The notes under the pieces were generated by a model. It ran no database searches, was not told where the DNA came from, and saw only the letters and a list, made by a program, of their open reading frames with translations. Positions 28,556 to 41,100 of a stretch of DNA of 64,000 bases are shown here, one piece after another; position 1 is the stretch's first letter; the number at the start of each line of letters is the position of its first letter. Origin of the DNA: Bacteroidia bacterium (GTDB taxonomy: Bacteria; Bacteroidota; Bacteroidia; Chitinophagales; JAUHXS01); NCBI GenBank assembly GCA_030426955.1, contig JAUHXS010000002.1:186001-250000 (forward strand). The letters are read 5' to 3'. The position numbers and the translations under genes are program-made.

Positions 28556-29257
28556 CTAATTCAAACCATTTTCTACCCAATCAAAAGCTGGATAACCAAA
28601 TTGATTATTATTCCATTTGTAAATAATTCTACCTTGTTTCATATAGAAAATAGTAGGGAAGCTACCATCACATATTTCAAGAACTCCTTTGAAGCTACCT
28701 GAAATTAAGTAATCGGGACTGTAGGCGTCAGTTTCACCTTTGAAGTAGTCAATATCATCTTGTTCAGAGCTCGCTATTATAACAATTACATCAACTTTTG
28801 ATCTATTGACAAGTGTTTCTAGTTTAGGTGCTAATGCGTGACAAAATCCACAATCTTTACTTACAATGCACATTAATCCAGTATAGTTGGAGTTTGTTTT
28901 AGCAATTAGTTTGGCAACTTCATGATTATTGTACTTTTCATCTTGCTTTATTTCTAAGCCTTCACTCCGATAGTCTTCTATGTATATTGGGTTGCAGTAA
29001 AACTCAAATAAAAGACTTGTAAGACACAATAGGATAGCACTAATCATTCTTAGCCATTTGCTAAAATTTATTTTGAATAACAAATACGTGCTTGAAAAAA
29101 TAGTTAATCCGATAACTGCTATGATTGGTAGTAGCCGACTTTGAGTCCAACCTATATCCAATTCTATGAGGAAGTTGCTAATATGATCTGAACAAATAAT
29201 TATGGTTAAGTTTGTAAGAATAGCTACAAATAGTAGAAGAAACTTTTTTTGAGTCAT
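28556..29257 (-). CDS. Membrane protein with C-terminal thioredoxin-like domain
   Basis: 233 residues from the ATG at 29257 (MTQKKFLLLFVAILTNLTII); an upstream TTG at 29290 would add 11 less likely residues. Three membrane segments fill the first ~110 residues. A thioredoxin-like domain follows, with CIVSKDCGFCHALAPKLETL (CxxC) and GSFPTIFYMKQGR, where the Pro after Phe is the probable cis-proline. It is probably a periplasm-facing thiol oxidoreductase. The layout recalls Bacteroidota DoxX/DsbD-like thiol proteins, but I cannot assign a named family. It is convergent with the DivIC-like gene (2-base gap) and divergent from the Cys-rich lipoprotein. Confidence 0.65.
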   Translation of the reverse strand: MTQKKFLLLFVAILTNLTIIICSDHISNFLIELDIGWTQSRLLPIIAVIGLTIFSSTYLLFKINFSKWLRMISAILLCLTSLLFEFYCNPIYIEDYRSEGLEIKQDEKYNNHEVAKLIAKTNSNYTGLMCIVSKDCGFCHALAPKLETLVNRSKVDVIVIIASSEQDDIDYFKGETDAYSPDYLISGSFKGVLEICDGSFPTIFYMKQGRIIYKWNNNQFGYPAFDWVENGLN

Positions 29258-29312
29258 AGAAAAGCTTATTGGTATTGTGGCATAAAGCAAAATAAGGGAA
29301 AATGTAGAACTC

Positions 29313-29341
29313 TTGCATTATTAATTATATAATATATTTTG
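29313..29341 (+). promoter_or_regulatory. Promoter of the small lipoprotein gene
   Basis: TTG at 29313-29315, 19-base spacer, TATTTTG at 29335-29341, a -7 box one base shorter than TAnnTTTG. It is 39 bases upstream of the ATG. Confidence 0.4.
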
Positions 29342-29380
29342 TAGCTTGTGGTATAATTAGTTAAATTAAACAATAGTAAA

Positions 29381-29596
29381 ATGAAAAAAACAGCAAAATT
29401 ATCTCTAGTGGTTTTAGGTATTGCTTTTTTTGCAGCTTCTTGCAAAAAATGTGTGACTTGTTCTTATGAAGTTAATGGTCAAGAATTTACTTCTGGTGAA
29501 ATCTGTGGTAAAAAATCAGAAATTGACGATGTTAAAACAACATGGGAAAACGCTGGTACTGCTGTAGGTGTGGAAACAACTTGCAAAGATTCTTAA
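29381..29596 (+). CDS. Small Cys-rich lipoprotein
   Basis: A 71-residue protein with a lipoprotein signal: MKKTAKLSLVVLGIAFFAAS followed by Cys21 as lipidation site. The mature ~50 residues carry four further cysteines (24, 27, 42, 68), enough for two disulfides. The function is unknown. It is divergent from a membrane thioredoxin-like gene and has its own promoter-like box and a good terminator, so it is monocistronic. Confidence 0.75.
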   Translation: MKKTAKLSLVVLGIAFFAASCKKCVTCSYEVNGQEFTSGEICGKKSEIDDVKTTWENAGTAVGVETTCKDS

Positions 29597-29618
29597 TAGT
29601 TTTTTAACTTATTAAGAG

Positions 29619-29652
29619 GCCGTTGATTTATTAAAAATTAACGGCTTTTTTA
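29619..29652 (+). terminator. Terminator after the small lipoprotein
   Basis: GCCGTT at 29619-29624 pairs with AACGGC at 29640-29645 and is followed by TTTTTTATTTT. It lies between the lipoprotein stop and the convergent transglycosylase gene. Confidence 0.75.
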
Positions 29653-29654
29653 TT

Positions 29655-30554
29655 TTAGCTAGGAATTTTTATCTCGTAATCTTTTCCAGAAATATTTTTA
29701 ATATACGGTTGTCTTAACCAAGGGTTTAATAACTTCAACATCTTGTAATTGGCTCCCTTTCCTTTTGCAAAAGCATTTAGGTCTTCAATATTATTCTCTA
29801 CCTTATAGGCTGTATAGGGAATTGGCTGATATAAATCCTTTTCAGCTATATAAAACCCAAATTTCTTAGGATTTTCTAAAACTGCCTTAATTGCTAAAAT
29901 GCGATAAACGTATCTTCCTGTTTCCGTATTTAAGTATAAGTCATAATAGTTATCAATTCCTTGATCTTCACTAGCATCTTGCAATCGCCTTATACCACAA
30001 TTGTAAGACGCTGCAGCCATTGCCCAAGAGCCAAAATCATCATAGGACTTTTGTAGGTATTTGCAGGCAGCCTCAGTTGCTTTTTCAAGATGATATCGCT
30101 CGTCAATAACATCGTTAACCTCCAAGCCATATTCAATTGCTGTAGCCTTCCTGAATTGCCAAAACCCCTCTGCGCGGGCAGGAGATATTACATTTTGTAA
30201 ACCGCTTTCTGCTACAGCTAGATATTTAAAGTCTATAGGTATGTTGTTCTTTTGGAGAATGGCTTCTATTTGGGGTAGCCATCTATTAGCAAGTTTTAGG
30301 TAATAAAAAGTTTGAGAGTGGAAATATACATTGCTTAATAGTTCTCGCTCTACTCGTTCTTTGACATCGAAGTTGTCTAGAGGAACCTCTTCTCCTGCAA
30401 AAGACATTGATTCTGGGACGGTGACGGGGGTGACTTTTTGTGAAAACTTAAATATTTCATCTTGCTCATAAGACTGACTTGAAATAAGCACAACGCCTAA
30501 GGCAACTGATAAAACTAATGAGGTAGAAAATATAACTGTATTGTTCTTTTTCAT
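29655..30554 (-). CDS. Lytic transglycosylase (SLT domain)
   Basis: 299-residue secreted peptidoglycan lyase. A signal anchor (residues ~7-26) is followed by an SLT domain: IPIDFKYLAVAESGLQN with catalytic Glu116, then SPARAEGFWQFRKATAIEYG and SWAMAAASYNCGIRRLQDAS. The C-terminal ~60 residues (NAFAKGKGANYKMLKLLNPW, then KDYEIKIPS) resemble a degenerate LysM-like end, as in MltD-type proteins. Its start overlaps the DUF2480 stop by 4 bases, so the two are coupled. Confidence 0.87.
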   Translation of the reverse strand: MKKNNTVIFSTSLVLSVALGVVLISSQSYEQDEIFKFSQKVTPVTVPESMSFAGEEVPLDNFDVKERVERELLSNVYFHSQTFYYLKLANRWLPQIEAILQKNNIPIDFKYLAVAESGLQNVISPARAEGFWQFRKATAIEYGLEVNDVIDERYHLEKATEAACKYLQKSYDDFGSWAMAAASYNCGIRRLQDASEDQGIDNYYDLYLNTETGRYVYRILAIKAVLENPKKFGFYIAEKDLYQPIPYTAYKVENNIEDLNAFAKGKGANYKMLKLLNPWLRQPYIKNISGKDYEIKIPS

Positions 30555-31066
30555 GATTTCTTTTTGAATAGTGGAACATTAGAACATGCTTCTCCATACA
30601 TGAGGCTTTTAACTATGGGTACAAGCTTACTGGTTATTGAAACATAAACATAGGGAGGAATGCTTTCTTCGCTACACCCTTTGATAATGACACGCTTGCC
30701 ATTGTAATCTTTGACATTAAGCTGACTGATCTGTTCATCATAATATTGCTTTTGGGCTTCTTCGGGTGTTCCAAAGTATAACTTCTTTACAATACTGCTT
30801 GCATAAACACCTACCAGCATATAGGCCCATCTAGGAATAATGGCATCGGTAGAACAAAAAACAGTTAAAGGTTGGTTTCTATATTGCTCCCAATTGTGTT
30901 TTTTTAGGGAATCCCTGAAGTCCTTTTCTTTCAATAATAACTCCTTAAAAAGATAAGGCTTAACATCAAATGGAATAATTTTAGGTGGAGATAAGAGTTC
31001 CTCTAAATCTAATGTGATGAGACCACTTTGAGCTACCCTGTTTACTATTTCTTTTGTATTAGACAT
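30551..31066 (-). CDS. DUF2480 family protein
   Basis: 171-residue cytoplasmic-looking protein that matches the Bacteroidota DUF2480 pattern as I know it: EIVNRVAQSGLITLDLEEL, KEKDFRDSLKKHNWEQY, CSTDAIIPRWAYMLVGVYAS, IIKGCSEESIPPYVYVSITS and YGEACSNVPLFKKK. The function is unknown. Three cysteines lie in conserved blocks. It is translationally coupled to the downstream transglycosylase. Confidence 0.82.
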   Translation of the reverse strand: MSNTKEIVNRVAQSGLITLDLEELLSPPKIIPFDVKPYLFKELLLKEKDFRDSLKKHNWEQYRNQPLTVFCSTDAIIPRWAYMLVGVYASSIVKKLYFGTPEEAQKQYYDEQISQLNVKDYNGKRVIIKGCSEESIPPYVYVSITSKLVPIVKSLMYGEACSNVPLFKKKS

Positions 31067-31118
31067 TACTATTATAAACGAAAGATTGATACGTTTAGTT
31101 TATTTTTGCGATAGATAA

Positions 31119-31571
31119 CTATTTTGCTATTATAAATCCAGTTAGAAAACCCAGCCCAAGACCTCCTAGGCCCGCAATGAGTTTATTTCTTTTTTGTTTA
31201 TTATCTTTTTGGGAAAGATCGTTTTTAACTTGTGTTAATTCTATTTGCGTCTGATCTAGGTTAGCTTTAGACCTATTGAGTTCCGTAGCTACATTATAAA
31301 GTTGAGTCTCTATATCGATCAAGTGTTCTTTTGATGCAGAGTCTAAAATAAGATATTGAATTTTAAGTTCATTGAAGCTTGAATCAAGAAAGTTAATTCT
31401 GTTTTCGTAACTTTTTATCAATGTCTTTTCCGTTTGTGAGTTTTGTTCAAGAATATAGGACTTCGTTTTTTGATAGAGGTCGTATTCCTCTTTTGTTAAA
31501 GTATGCTTTTGAGCATATGAGCAGCATCCAAAATAAAAACTGAAACATAAATAAAGAAGTAGTTTCTTCAT
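31119..31571 (-). CDS. Exported coiled-coil protein with C-terminal glycine-rich membrane segment
   Basis: 150 residues, not recognised. Signal sequence MKKLLLYLCFSFYFGCCSYA, in which FGC could be a weak lipobox, is followed by about 90 residues of coiled coil (EKTLIKSYENRINFLDSSFN, NVATELNRSKANLDQTQIEL). It ends in a basic patch (KDNKQKRNK) and a C-terminal membrane helix LIAGLGGLGLGFLTGFIIAK with small-residue zipper spacing. It overlaps the upstream gene by 4 bases, and both proteins are membrane-anchored coiled coils, suggesting a complex. Confidence 0.6.
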   Translation of the reverse strand: MKKLLLYLCFSFYFGCCSYAQKHTLTKEEYDLYQKTKSYILEQNSQTEKTLIKSYENRINFLDSSFNELKIQYLILDSASKEHLIDIETQLYNVATELNRSKANLDQTQIELTQVKNDLSQKDNKQKRNKLIAGLGGLGLGFLTGFIIAK

Positions 31572-31939
31572 TTAGTATTGGATTTGATTTCATTTTTTAT
31601 TTGCTCTAAGTCAGCCCATTTTTGATCCAGTACTTCTTTCAAGCTATCAATGGTATTGGTTTTAATATTTGCTGCTGGATTATAGACGCTATCTATGATT
31701 AAGATTTCCTGAGTAATTAAATTAACCTCTTTTCTAAATAGTTTTAGTTGATTTTGTACGTTGTTTAATTCCATAATCGATTCCGTAATTGATATTTCGA
31801 TTGCTTGTAGGCTGTCTATTGTTTGTTGAATATTTTGAATTGAATTAGAATTATGAGTTTGAACGTATGATTTGGCAAGGAGGAATAACAAAACAGCTAT
31901 TAAAAAGTAGGGAGCTAATGTAAATATTTGACGTTTCAT
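31568..31939 (-). CDS. Membrane-anchored coiled-coil protein
   Basis: 123 residues, not recognised. One N-terminal membrane segment (LAPYFLIAVLLFLLAKSYV) is followed by an all-helical, heptad-like region (QNIQQTIDSLQAIEISITES, NQLKLFRKEVNLITQEILII) to the end. The topology suggests an inner-membrane anchor with a periplasmic coiled coil. It is the first gene of a coupled pair with the 150-residue exported coiled-coil protein; the gap to the divergent giant gene is 183 bases. Confidence 0.6.
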   Translation of the reverse strand: MKRQIFTLAPYFLIAVLLFLLAKSYVQTHNSNSIQNIQQTIDSLQAIEISITESIMELNNVQNQLKLFRKEVNLITQEILIIDSVYNPAANIKTNTIDSLKEVLDQKWADLEQIKNEIKSNTK

Positions 31940-32122
31940 ACAACGACTTTATGCAAACTTACTAAAAGAAAATGTTTTAATGAAAGTGATCCATTCGTCT
32001 GATTTATTGTGACTTTCATCTATTAATTAAATTAATACAACAAATACTTTGATTTGATGAAACTTTATTCCTATTTTTTCGTATATGATATAGATAAATA
32101 GTAAGTAAAGTAACATAGTTTA

Positions 32123-35100
32123 ATGAGGGTTAGATTTAAGGTTTTAGTTTTATTGTTATTCGTAACTACACACGTTTCGTTTGCAGCTAAATTCTATTCA
32201 CAAGGAACTGGGAACTTTAGTGCTACAACCAATTGGGACACTAATCCTATTGGAGGTGGTGCAGATCCTGTTGCTGGCGATTTTGTTTCTGGTACACACC
32301 AGTGGGTTATTCAAGATGGAGATAATATCACTTTGGATTTGGATGTTGATTTGGATTCTATTACCATAGGGGAAGGTGTATCTGGAAGTTTAATATTCGG
32401 AAATGATGGCACTGCAGACTCAATGGTAATTCAAAAGGCAATGATAGTTGCACTTGGAGGTTCTGTATCACATTCTGCAATTATTGTTACAGATTACTTA
32501 GAGCTAAGAGGAAGCCTTATTAATAATGGAACTTTTGATTTGAAATCTGGTACGGGGAGGGATGTCGCTACTAAATTTAATAATACTAGTGCTGCAACAA
32601 TTTCAGGAGGCATAATACCGCAATTTAGCAATTTGACATTTGATGGGAGTGCTATTGTTGATGTAACTCAACGAATAGATGTAGAAGGGAGCATTGTTAT
32701 TGAAGATGGAGCAACCTTTGACGATGGAGACTCTACACATACAGTAGCTGGTAATTGGACCGAAAATGGGACAGGGCAAATGATTGGCAACGGTACTATA
32801 ATAATGGACAATGCCCTTACACAGACTATTACTACAACAGCTGCATTTAATAACCTCATTTTTAATGGTGGCGTTGCTGCAACAGCTACCATCGCTGGAG
32901 CCATTACGGTAAACGGAGATTTTTTAGTCACAAATAATACAACTGTAACGTCTAGTATTAACGGTCATACGCTCAATGGAGACTTTCAGGTAGATGTAGG
33001 TGCAACTTACAACCAAAGTGCAGCAGGTAGGGTTTTGTTTTATGGTGTTGACACTCAGAATATAGTGTGTAACGGGGATGTGGACATATTCCAGGTCTTT
33101 ACAGATAATGGTAACAATACTTTGCCCAAGATATTTTCGGGAAGTCTTGGCATTGCGAGTGACTTTAGGGTTTTGAATACTTCTCACGTAATGGGAGATG
33201 TAAATATTTCAATTGCCAATATGCGTTTGAACGGTACGTGTAGTTTTAGTGATACAATAACTTTTACTGGGGGAACATTGAGAGATGATGGAACTGATAA
33301 TAGTTTTACCTTAGGAAGTGCAACTATTAATATAGAAGGTAATACAACACTGAATGCAGGTGATACAATGCATGTAGGAGGAGACTTTGCAATAAGCTCA
33401 AATTACTTGATTATCAACGCTGATGCCCACCTTAAACAAGATAGCTTATTGAAGAGTTTTAGTATGGACGTCTCTACCATATTATACGTTAGAACTGCTG
33501 ATGGCTTTCCTGTTGATTTTTCAACTTACAGCTTAGTAACGGCAAGTCGAGTTCGATATGATCTCAATCAGCCCCAAACAGTTAGAGGAAATATTACCTA
33601 TGGAAACTTAGAGGTTGTGAATGATACAAAAACAGTTGATGGACCGTTAGATGTCGATAACAGATTAAGGCTATACAACGGATGTACTTTGGAGTTGGGA
33701 AGCTATGCTCATACAGTTGCTAATGATGTTGATTATGTTAGCGGTGCTGCATGCACAATTAATAGCTCAGATTCATTAATATTGGATGGTGAAGATAATA
33801 ATCAAACCCTTGATGCAAACATTACTTACAATTTAGAAAATATAGTATTTACAAATACAGCTCCAACAGCAGTACGAACTAAAAATATAGATGCTGACTT
33901 AAACGTAGGGGGAGACTTTATCGTTACAAATACAGGTGGGAGTTCTGCAAATTACTTGATAGTTGACATTGATGGAAGTAATATTATAAATGACGGAGAT
34001 GGTAGCTATTCATTAGGTCAAAATGTTCATCTCCATTCATCAGGTGAATCAAATTTTGACTCTGTTACTACTTTTAATACTGTCACAATGGATTCATTGA
34101 GTTTGATTAGGTTCGATGGTACTGATCAAAATATACCAGCATTAACCTATGGAGCAATTGAGTTAAATGGTAATGGCGCAAAGACTGCTCAAGGAAATAT
34201 TCTGGTTAAAAGGTTTGTCGAACGCGTTGGGGCAACACCAGTATTTGCAGATGCAGGCTTTACACACCAAGTAAAAGGAGACTGGTTAATGGGGCAAGCA
34301 TACGCTACTGCAGCTTCGATGACTGGTAAGATGATTTTTAATGGTGGGGATCAAAATATTAGTGCTTCTTTCTTTGAAACAGTAGAATTTGCTGGAACTG
34401 GAACAAAAACAACAACTGGTAACTTAGATGTAGATGATAGCCTGTTAGTAAAAGACGGTGTGACTTTTAGCACAGATAATAACATTAATGTAGGAGGACA
34501 CATAAGAGTATTTGGAGATGGTTTTTATAAGCAGACAGCTAATACAACAACATTCGATGGCATTGGTTTAATGAACGTGACCTTTAATGATACGAGTTAT
34601 TTTTATAGGTTAACAATAAATCCAACTGCTGGATTGGTTCAAATACTGACAGATATTGCGGTGAAGCAAGATCTGGTTATTGAGAATGGCAAAATTATGG
34701 CAGGTCAGAGCGTCAATATTAAAATCGAGGATGACTTTTATATTGGTACATCTGGAGGAGGAGGTACATATACTACAAATACAGCAAGTACTATAACGAT
34801 GAATGGAGTTGGATTAACTCAAACCATCCTTAACTATGGAAATGCATCTTTTGGAAATCTTGTATTTACTGGTGGCTCAGAAAAAAGACTCGGTATCAAT
34901 ACTTTTGATGTGAGTGGAGATATCACTATAGATGTGGGAACAATATTAGATGCAAATAATGAAGATATTGAAGTAGAAGGAAATTGGATAAACAATGGAT
35001 CATTCAGTCCTACAGGAAGAACGGTAACTTTTGATGGGTCAGTTTCTGGACAAACAATTACTTCATCTGATTTTAATAATCTAACGATAAGTAACTTTGT

Positions 35101-38100
35101 GGACACTGTATTGTTATTAGGAAACCAGACTCTTTCTGGAAATCTTGTTATTGATAATAATGCCATCTTAGATGCCAATGATACAGGCAATTACTTTATT
35201 ACTGTTGAAAACTGGTGGGATAATGATAATGGTGGGGATTTCTTAGCAAGAGAAGGTACAGTAGTATTTAACGGAGCGCAGTCCCGAATATTTACAGGAG
35301 GAACAGGAGCAGGGCACAGATTTTATAATGTCGTAAGTAATTCATTAAGTACTACTAACAATAGGATGGATGGAGATATGGATATTGATGGAGATTTTAC
35401 AATTAATCCAGGATCAGGAATTTGGTATACATATGCGTATGATATGTATTTTTCGGGTAATATTTATGGGGAGACAGATAGGTTTAATTGTAATGGTGTT
35501 AATACATTATATTTTGATGCTATTGCTGGTTCTTTCGAATTTGACCCAGGTAATGCAGCCAGCAACTTTAGAAATATTGAACTTACTGGAGGAGCAACAT
35601 ATTCTTTATTGAATGACTTGGTGCATTCAACTGGAGGCAATTATGCATTAACCGTTTCTTCGGGGATACTTGATCTAAATGGTCACAACCTTCAAATACA
35701 AAGAGCAAATGCTAATTGTGACATTGTAATAAATGGTGGAACATTAGAAGTTGATTCAGGAGCCTCTATTATTATGGCAAACAACAATGATTTCATTTTT
35801 AGTTCAGGGGTTTTTAGATTGGTCGGTCATGAAAATGCTCCTGCAACCCTAACTAGTGCTGGTGGAGGTTTTGATTTTGATATGACAAATGGTACTATTC
35901 ATGCTAGAAATTATAGCATTGAGAGAACTCGAGGAAATGGATTGAACATAACAGGAGGAAATATCGATGCAACAAACAATTTCTCTGATGGGATTTTTGC
36001 AAACGGAGCAGGTAGTTATTACTTAACTTTGGATATTAACTTAAATGATGATACGGCAACAGGAGTGACTTTTAGTAGTGGACCTTCTGGTAACATTAAT
36101 AGACCCAACGCAGCACCGACAGGGGAGCTTACATTCTTAAACCCTAATGGATCACTTGCAGGAGAAATATATGAGAATGATGCAGATGGAGAAATCCATT
36201 GGGATTTTTCAGGAAATATTACTTGGGACGGAGGAGGTTCAAGTAACTCTTGGTTTCACCCAGACAACTGGAATCCTAATGGTGTGCCGACAGATAGTGA
36301 TAATGTATTGATTGACCATTCTATTATTTTGGCTTCAGACATCATAGTAGAGATAGATTCAGCTAAGTTAGCAGTATGTAATAATCTTACGATTACAACT
36401 AATGGGGCTAATAATATTGACTTGAACTGGGTTGGAGGAAATCGAGATTTACAGGTTTATGGTGATGTAACTTTAAGTGACGGAAGAGCAGGAATAAACT
36501 TGGCTAGTGCGAATGATACGATGAATGTATATGGATCTTGGGATAATAATGGGACATTTGTATCAGCCTCTGGAGTAGTCGTTTTTAATGATACTACAGG
36601 AGGGGTGCATAATATTACTTCTGGTGGAACTGGCAATAACAATGACTTTGATCATTTAGTTGTTAATGCATCTTCTTCAACGTATAACTTACAAAGCGAC
36701 ATAGATATTGATGAAGACTTTGTTTTAATAGATGGAACATGGAACACTGGAGGAAGCCAAATGAACGTGGCAGGTAATTGGACTAAATCAGGGACAGCTA
36801 CTTTCTCCTCAACTGATGCAGTAATATTTGATGGGGCAAATAGCGTTCAAACTGTGTCAGGAGCTACAGTGTTTTATAATTTAACAATAAACGGCTCAGG
36901 CACAGATACTGTTAGATTAGATGCTAACATCACAGTGGAAAATAATGTGCAAATTTTGACAGGTGTTATGGATGCACAAAATAATAACATTTTTGTACTA
37001 AGACATTGGAGAAATAATGTAGGGCTAGCAGGTTTTATTCAAAATGGGATAGGAACAGTAATCTTTAATGGTACTGCAACCCAAATTGTTGGTACTGGCG
37101 GTAGTGCAACAACTTTTGCTAATGTATTAATGCAAAATAGTGGACGTAAAGAAATTAGGCAAGACATGAACGTTACAACTAATTGGACGATCAATGATGA
37201 GCCAAATAGAGTTGAGATTGAGCCTGGAGTTACCATTAACTCAACTTTCTCTGGAAATGATTTTACAATGACTGGTAGTAATTTATGGGTTTATGGTGCC
37301 AATAATTTTCCAGATAGCTTTGCCACAATAGCTTTGCAAGCTGGTTATGTAACTTATCGATGTGATTGTGATCAAATGATTTCTAGTCAGGAGTATTATA
37401 ATATTGACTTTGACTATAATGGTGCAGGGGCTAGAACAAAGACAGCTAAAGGAAATATTACAATTAAGAATTTCGGTAGGATTTTAGATACGGATACTCG
37501 GTTAGATATGGATAACTTTGATATGGAGCTGACGCGTATATCAGGGGGGGAGAGTAATGATCTACAATTACCAACAGGAGGAAAGCAGATTGACTGGGGT
37601 ACAGGTACCTTGACTCATAGTGGTGATGGCTGGGATATAGATGCAGATATCGATACAATAAATAATTTGGTGCTTATTGATGGAGATGGTAGCAACAGGA
37701 ACAAAGAACTGAATAGCGATATGATCTTTACTGGAGATGTAACCGTTCAGGCTGGCTCTAGGTTTGATATGGATGTATACACAGCACGTTGTATTGCCGC
37801 TGGAAAAACTTTCACACTTGCGTCGGGTACTAGATTGCTTACCTATACGCCTAGTCCTGATACTGCATTTCCAACAGGATTTACCACATATGATATAGAT
37901 GAAAACACCTTAACCTGGTTTTTAGATAATGGGGGACTTCAGTTAATGTATGATGTGCCAACATATGGAAATGTTATTGCGCAAAACACAGGCACATTAA
38001 GACTATTAGGCGATATTGACGTTAATGGTGATTTTGATATTTCGAATGGAGGTGAGCGTGTAACGCTCGACGATAATGGCTTTGACATGAACCTAGCAGG

Positions 38101-41100
38101 TTCGGATATTCGTTTAGTAGATTATACACCTTCAGCAAATACAACTGTCACATTTGATGGGGGAGATCAGACGATGGTAGATGATGATGGAGGATTTAAT
38201 GATCAACTTTTTTATAATGTTAGGTTTACTAATGCAGGAGTAAAGACATTTTCTGATGGAGGAGAAACTATTGATATACAGGGTACATGGCGAATTGATA
38301 GTGCCGTTGTTGTTTCGTTAGCACAAAACACGTTCTTTTCAGGAGACTCTATAATCAATTATTATGGGAGAATTGTTTACTCTGACAACTCTTTAATTTT
38401 TGATGGAGATGGGAATCAAATCGTTCAGCTTGGTGAGCATGATACTTTAGGAGGGCTAACATTTTCTGGAGATGGAGGTGGAAATGATACGGTTACTTTT
38501 ATCGAGTACGGTATAGATCAGGAATATTTGGGAGACCCCGAAGATTTTATTATTGATGCGGGAATGGTAGTAGAAATGGGAAGCTTTACTCATAAGCTTT
38601 CGTCAAATGACATTGTAAATAATGGAACGTGGATTACAAAAAATTCACGATTAGTATTTGATCGAGATGGGCAACAAGATATAGCAGGTATTGACACAGC
38701 AAGGTCTATCTTGTTACAAGGAAGTAATGATAAAGATATGCAGGGAAGTTGGGTAATGATTGACAGTATTATTATAGATGCAGGTGTTACGTTAGATGCG
38801 ATCGGGGCTAACCACATTAGCTTGACAGGTAGTTGGATAAGTAATGGTACTTATAATGATAGAGATGCTTCCATAACAACCTTTGAAAGTACAGACGGAA
38901 CAGCTCAAAGTATTAATAACAATGGATCAAATTTTTACTTAGTTAAGTTTAATCAAGTAAATACCAATGCTAGAACATATACTTTGTTGAGTGATGTTCG
39001 GATCGAAGATAGTTTACTGATAAGCAATGGAGCAACTTTTGACATTAATGGCAATACATTGACTCTTGGAGATAACGATGGGGGTACTCCTGCTGGCGAA
39101 GTTATCATTGTTGATGCTGGGGCAACTTTGGAGGTAGATGCAGATGCAGTTTTGAGTTTTAATCATGCAGACTTAGATCCGTATGTGATTGTTAATGGAA
39201 TGCTCCGACTGGTAGGTACAGATGGTAACCCAGCAACTGTTACACGAGAAGCAGGTACTAATGGTAGAACAAGAGTGGACGTTGTAAATGGTACAATAGA
39301 GGCTCAATATTATAATTTTGAGTATTTAGGAGATACTGGTATATGGGTGCGTTCAGCAGCGACACTGCATGATACAAGAAATTTTTCAAATGGTGTTTGG
39401 GGACAGATGAGAACAGGAGGTGCAGGTAGTAGAAAATATCTACAATTGGATGCAGACTTAACTACAGTTGACTCAATCCGAGATGTAACTTTTGACTATG
39501 GAGGAACACCTGCTGCTGGAACAACTTTTAATGTTGGTCGTGCCGCTGGAGCAACAGACACCGCTTTTTTTACAGGTGATATCAGTGGAATTCTAGCAGG
39601 TTATGTTTATGAAGATGATGATAACTCAGACACAACAGGGTTAATTAGGTGGAATCAAGTCAATCAAGTAACATGGATAGGTGGTGTGAGCATTAACTGG
39701 CATAACCCTAATAACTGGTCTCCGGCAACAGTACCTACACCTACTATTACCGCTAATATTCCTGCAGGTGCTCCTAATGATCCAACTGTATTTGCTGATT
39801 CTGCAGAGTGCTTAGACTTAAATATTACAAATGGAAACTTAATCCTTGAATTGCCAATTGAGGTATTTGGGGATGTCTCGCTAGGAAATACGACAGCAGG
39901 TTTGATAGCAGTAGCAAACGATTCAGCACTGATTTCAGTTGGAGGGAGTTGGGCAAAAGGTAATGGTGGGACATTTACACATGGAAACTCAAAAGTAATA
40001 TTCAGTGCTTCAGCAGGAGTTGTTAATATTACACCTAATGGAGCACCTTTTAATAAAATTGAATTTACAGGAGCGGCTCAATCAAACATAGTGGGGAATA
40101 CAATTACTGTTGAAGATAGTTTTATAGTTTCTGCCCATTCTCAAGTAACTCCTACTACTGGAAATTATACTTTGAACTTAGAAGGAGATTTTGTAAATAA
40201 TGGTACTTACGATAATACAACAGCAGGAACAACCATTTTCAATGGAAACGTAGCCCAAAGCATACATCGAGGAAGATTTTATAATTTGACGATAAGTGGA
40301 AGTAATATCAAGACAGTATCAGATACATTAGATGTATTAAGAGATGTTATTGTTAACTCTACGTTAGCCTCAGGAGGAACTGGATTTATGCAGCTTTCCT
40401 CAGCAGGAGTGAATAATACAGGTGTTACAATAAATGTAAGTGGAACTTTTGATGATGGTAATAGAGATCACGAATTTTATGGCAGAAATTGGATCGGTAC
40501 AGGTAACTATTCTGGAACAGGAACGATAACCTTTCTTGGGAATAGAGAAAAAGATATATACGATTCAAAATTTGCTACACTAGTTTTAAATGGTACGGCT
40601 AATGTTGAACTACTAGGTGCGGTATCAATGACGGGAGACTTAACGGTCAAAAATACTATTAATGTATTTGACTTAAATAGCGAGCAAATTACCGCTACAG
40701 GAGCTGGTCAGGTATTGACTATTGAAGCTGGAGAGAGAATGGATGTTACTGGCGCAGCCAACTTCCCAGATGGTTTTGCTTCTTTTGTTATGGATACAAC
40801 AAGTATTGTGAGGTATGATGGAGTTGTTGATCAGATGGTAGGAGCGGCTACTTATGGGACGATTCAACTATACAATACGGCTAAAACCTTAGAAGGGAAT
40901 ATCGATATAGAGGGGAATATGATGTTATATAGCGGATCGTTAGATGTCTCCGCTAGTAACTATTCTATCAATTGTGCAGGAAGATTTTATACAGCAGGAG
41001 GAACAGATTTTATAGCCAGAAGTGGGACGATTACATTTGACGGCTCAGTAGCTGGAAATCAAGATGTCGATCATGTGCTTCCAGGAACAAAAGATTTTTA

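Noticed and set aside
29258-29290. TTG start extending the membrane thioredoxin-like protein
   Set aside because: The ATG at 29257 begins directly before the first membrane segment and is a stronger start codon.
31119-31939. Coiled-coil pair as phage Rz/Rz1-type spanins
   Set aside because: No holin, endolysin or other phage gene is near, and the second protein has a C-terminal membrane helix not seen in Rz1.
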